A stretch of DNA of 64,000 nucleotides. It comes from Solimonas flava DSM 18980 (GTDB lineage: Bacteria > Pseudomonadota > Gammaproteobacteria > Nevskiales > Nevskiaceae). The stretch's first letter is position 1. Each line of letters begins with the position of its first letter. Below are positions 63,522 to 64,000 of this stretch, one piece after another. Position numbers and translations under genes: made by a program. The notes under the pieces were generated by a model, which saw only the letters and a program-made list of their open reading frames with translations, ran no database searches and was not told where the DNA came from. The stretch covers positions 328,906 through 392,905 of the forward strand of contig NZ_KE384553.1 in the NCBI RefSeq assembly GCF_000426685.1. The letters run 5' to 3'.

Positions 63522-63681
63522 GCGGTCTCCTCGTGTTCTGGCGCCCGATGTCCGTCCCGGACGCGGCTCGCAAGGACCTTAGCGGGCGTGCCGGATGCCG
63601 GCACAGTCCAAACGGATGACGGGGCGAGCGCGGCGATCTTGTTGTTTAGTTTTTCTAAGCATCGAGGCAAGAAAAAATCAA

Positions 63682-63710
63682 TTGTTGCGACGCAGCAAGC
63701 GCGCTTTAAT
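63682..63710 (+). promoter_or_regulatory. Possible sigma-70 promoter for a small RNA
   Basis: TTGTTG (63682-63687) and TTTAAT (63705-63710) are 17 bp apart. The -10 matches consensus at five of six bases, the -35 at three. Transcription would begin near 63717, about 100 bases before a strong terminator. Confidence 0.4.
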
Positions 63711-63716
63711 ACTCCC

Positions 63717-63825
63717 ACGCCAGCCGGATGGCACTTCGAAACGAAGCCTCCCGCTGCCAACGGTCTCCTCCAGATCCCACAAGGGGTCTCTTTAAAGCCA
63801 CCTGACTCAGGTGGCTTTTTTTTAT
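63717..63825 (+). ncRNA. Candidate intergenic small RNA, about 105 nt
   Basis: The stretch lies between a promoter-like site and a perfect intrinsic terminator and contains no open frame. Internal structure includes CTTCG/CGAAG (63734-63746, loop AAA) and GCC-GGAT-GGC just upstream, which exposes a GGA as in CsrA/RsmA targets. The 3' hairpin with a T-run is of the Hfq-binding kind. It does not look like tmRNA, 6S or RNase P RNA. Evidence is structural only. Confidence 0.45.
63794..63823 (+). terminator. Strong intrinsic terminator
   Basis: An 11 bp perfect stem (AAAGCCACCTG/CAGGTGGCTTT, loop ACT) merges into eight consecutive T residues on the plus strand. No plus-strand protein gene ends nearby: the transglutaminase stop is 800 bases upstream, beyond an oppositely oriented gene. 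It must therefore end another transcript. Confidence 0.93.
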
Positions 63826-64000
63826 TCTCCGTCCGGATCACTCTGGATCTTCCTCCGAAGAATCAATGCTCTGCCGAAGTTCAGGCACGGGCGTCGACGG
63901 GCGTTGACGGACATCGATGCGGGCTCCGGAGCCGGTGCGCAGCGCTTTGTCCGCGAAGGAAGCCGTAGCCGCGATGGGGCCCTCCGCGCAGCGACACATG
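63826..64000. other. Window end, no feature recognised
   Basis: No gene, repeat or clear regulatory site was seen. The last 100 bases return to the GC-rich composition of the coding regions, so a gene may begin just beyond the edge. Confidence 0.3.

Overview
The window is a high-GC chromosomal stretch of a Gram-negative bacterium, most likely a gammaproteobacterium. The lptD-surA-pdxA-ksgA block lies next to a divergent amgK-murU pair, as in pseudomonads, and there are also a Tad pilus locus, a DUF1302 outer-membrane protein and LpxH-like phosphoesterases. A Nevskiales/Solimonadaceae-type host is a plausible guess but only an inference. No tRNA, rRNA, CRISPR array, insertion sequence or prophage gene was seen.

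Positions 1-26486 hold what looks like a secondary-lipid (PUFA-synthase/heterocyst-glycolipid-like) biosynthesis region. From 26486 down to 4114 nine minus-strand genes are closely packed. They encode a truncated sulfatase-fold protein; a 3122-residue megasynthase (PfaD-like flavin domains, KS, AT, five ACPs, KR, DH); a second synthase (KS-AT-DH-like) fused to its own phosphopantetheinyl transferase; an alkaline-phosphatase-superfamily enzyme; a hexapeptide acyltransferase; a free ACP; an alpha/beta hydrolase; a glycosyltransferase; and a double-domain class III CoA-transferase. Facing them on the plus strand are a beta-propeller-like protein (cut by the window edge), a sulfotransferase and a PhoD-type phosphatase. 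Together these suggest an iteratively built long acyl chain that is glycosylated and possibly sulfated or otherwise decorated. The product cannot be read from sequence.

Positions 27124-41111 hold apaH and, divergently, a Tad (Flp pilus) locus: flp, tadV/cpaA, tadE, cpaB, cpaC, tadZ, cpaF, tadB, tadC, tadD and a DUF3613 protein. A membrane-anchored PAS-GGDEF-EAL protein with a broken EAL motif and a universal stress protein follow. The flp leader is unusually structured.

Positions 41173-49880 are envelope and cell-wall housekeeping: ksgA, pdxA, surA and lptD on the minus strand, with amgK, murU and pmbA divergent from them. apaG and apaH are missing from the ksgA end; apaH sits about 13 kb away. 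Positions 49912-53799 hold two tandem LpxH-like paralogues, a lipoprotein and an OmpA-family porin. Positions 54127-63521 hold a DUF1302 protein, two alpha/beta hydrolases, a PAPS-reductase-like protein, a transglutaminase/DUF2126 protein and a SnoaL-like protein. The last 480 bases contain a promoter-like site and a strong intrinsic terminator that together outline a possible small RNA.
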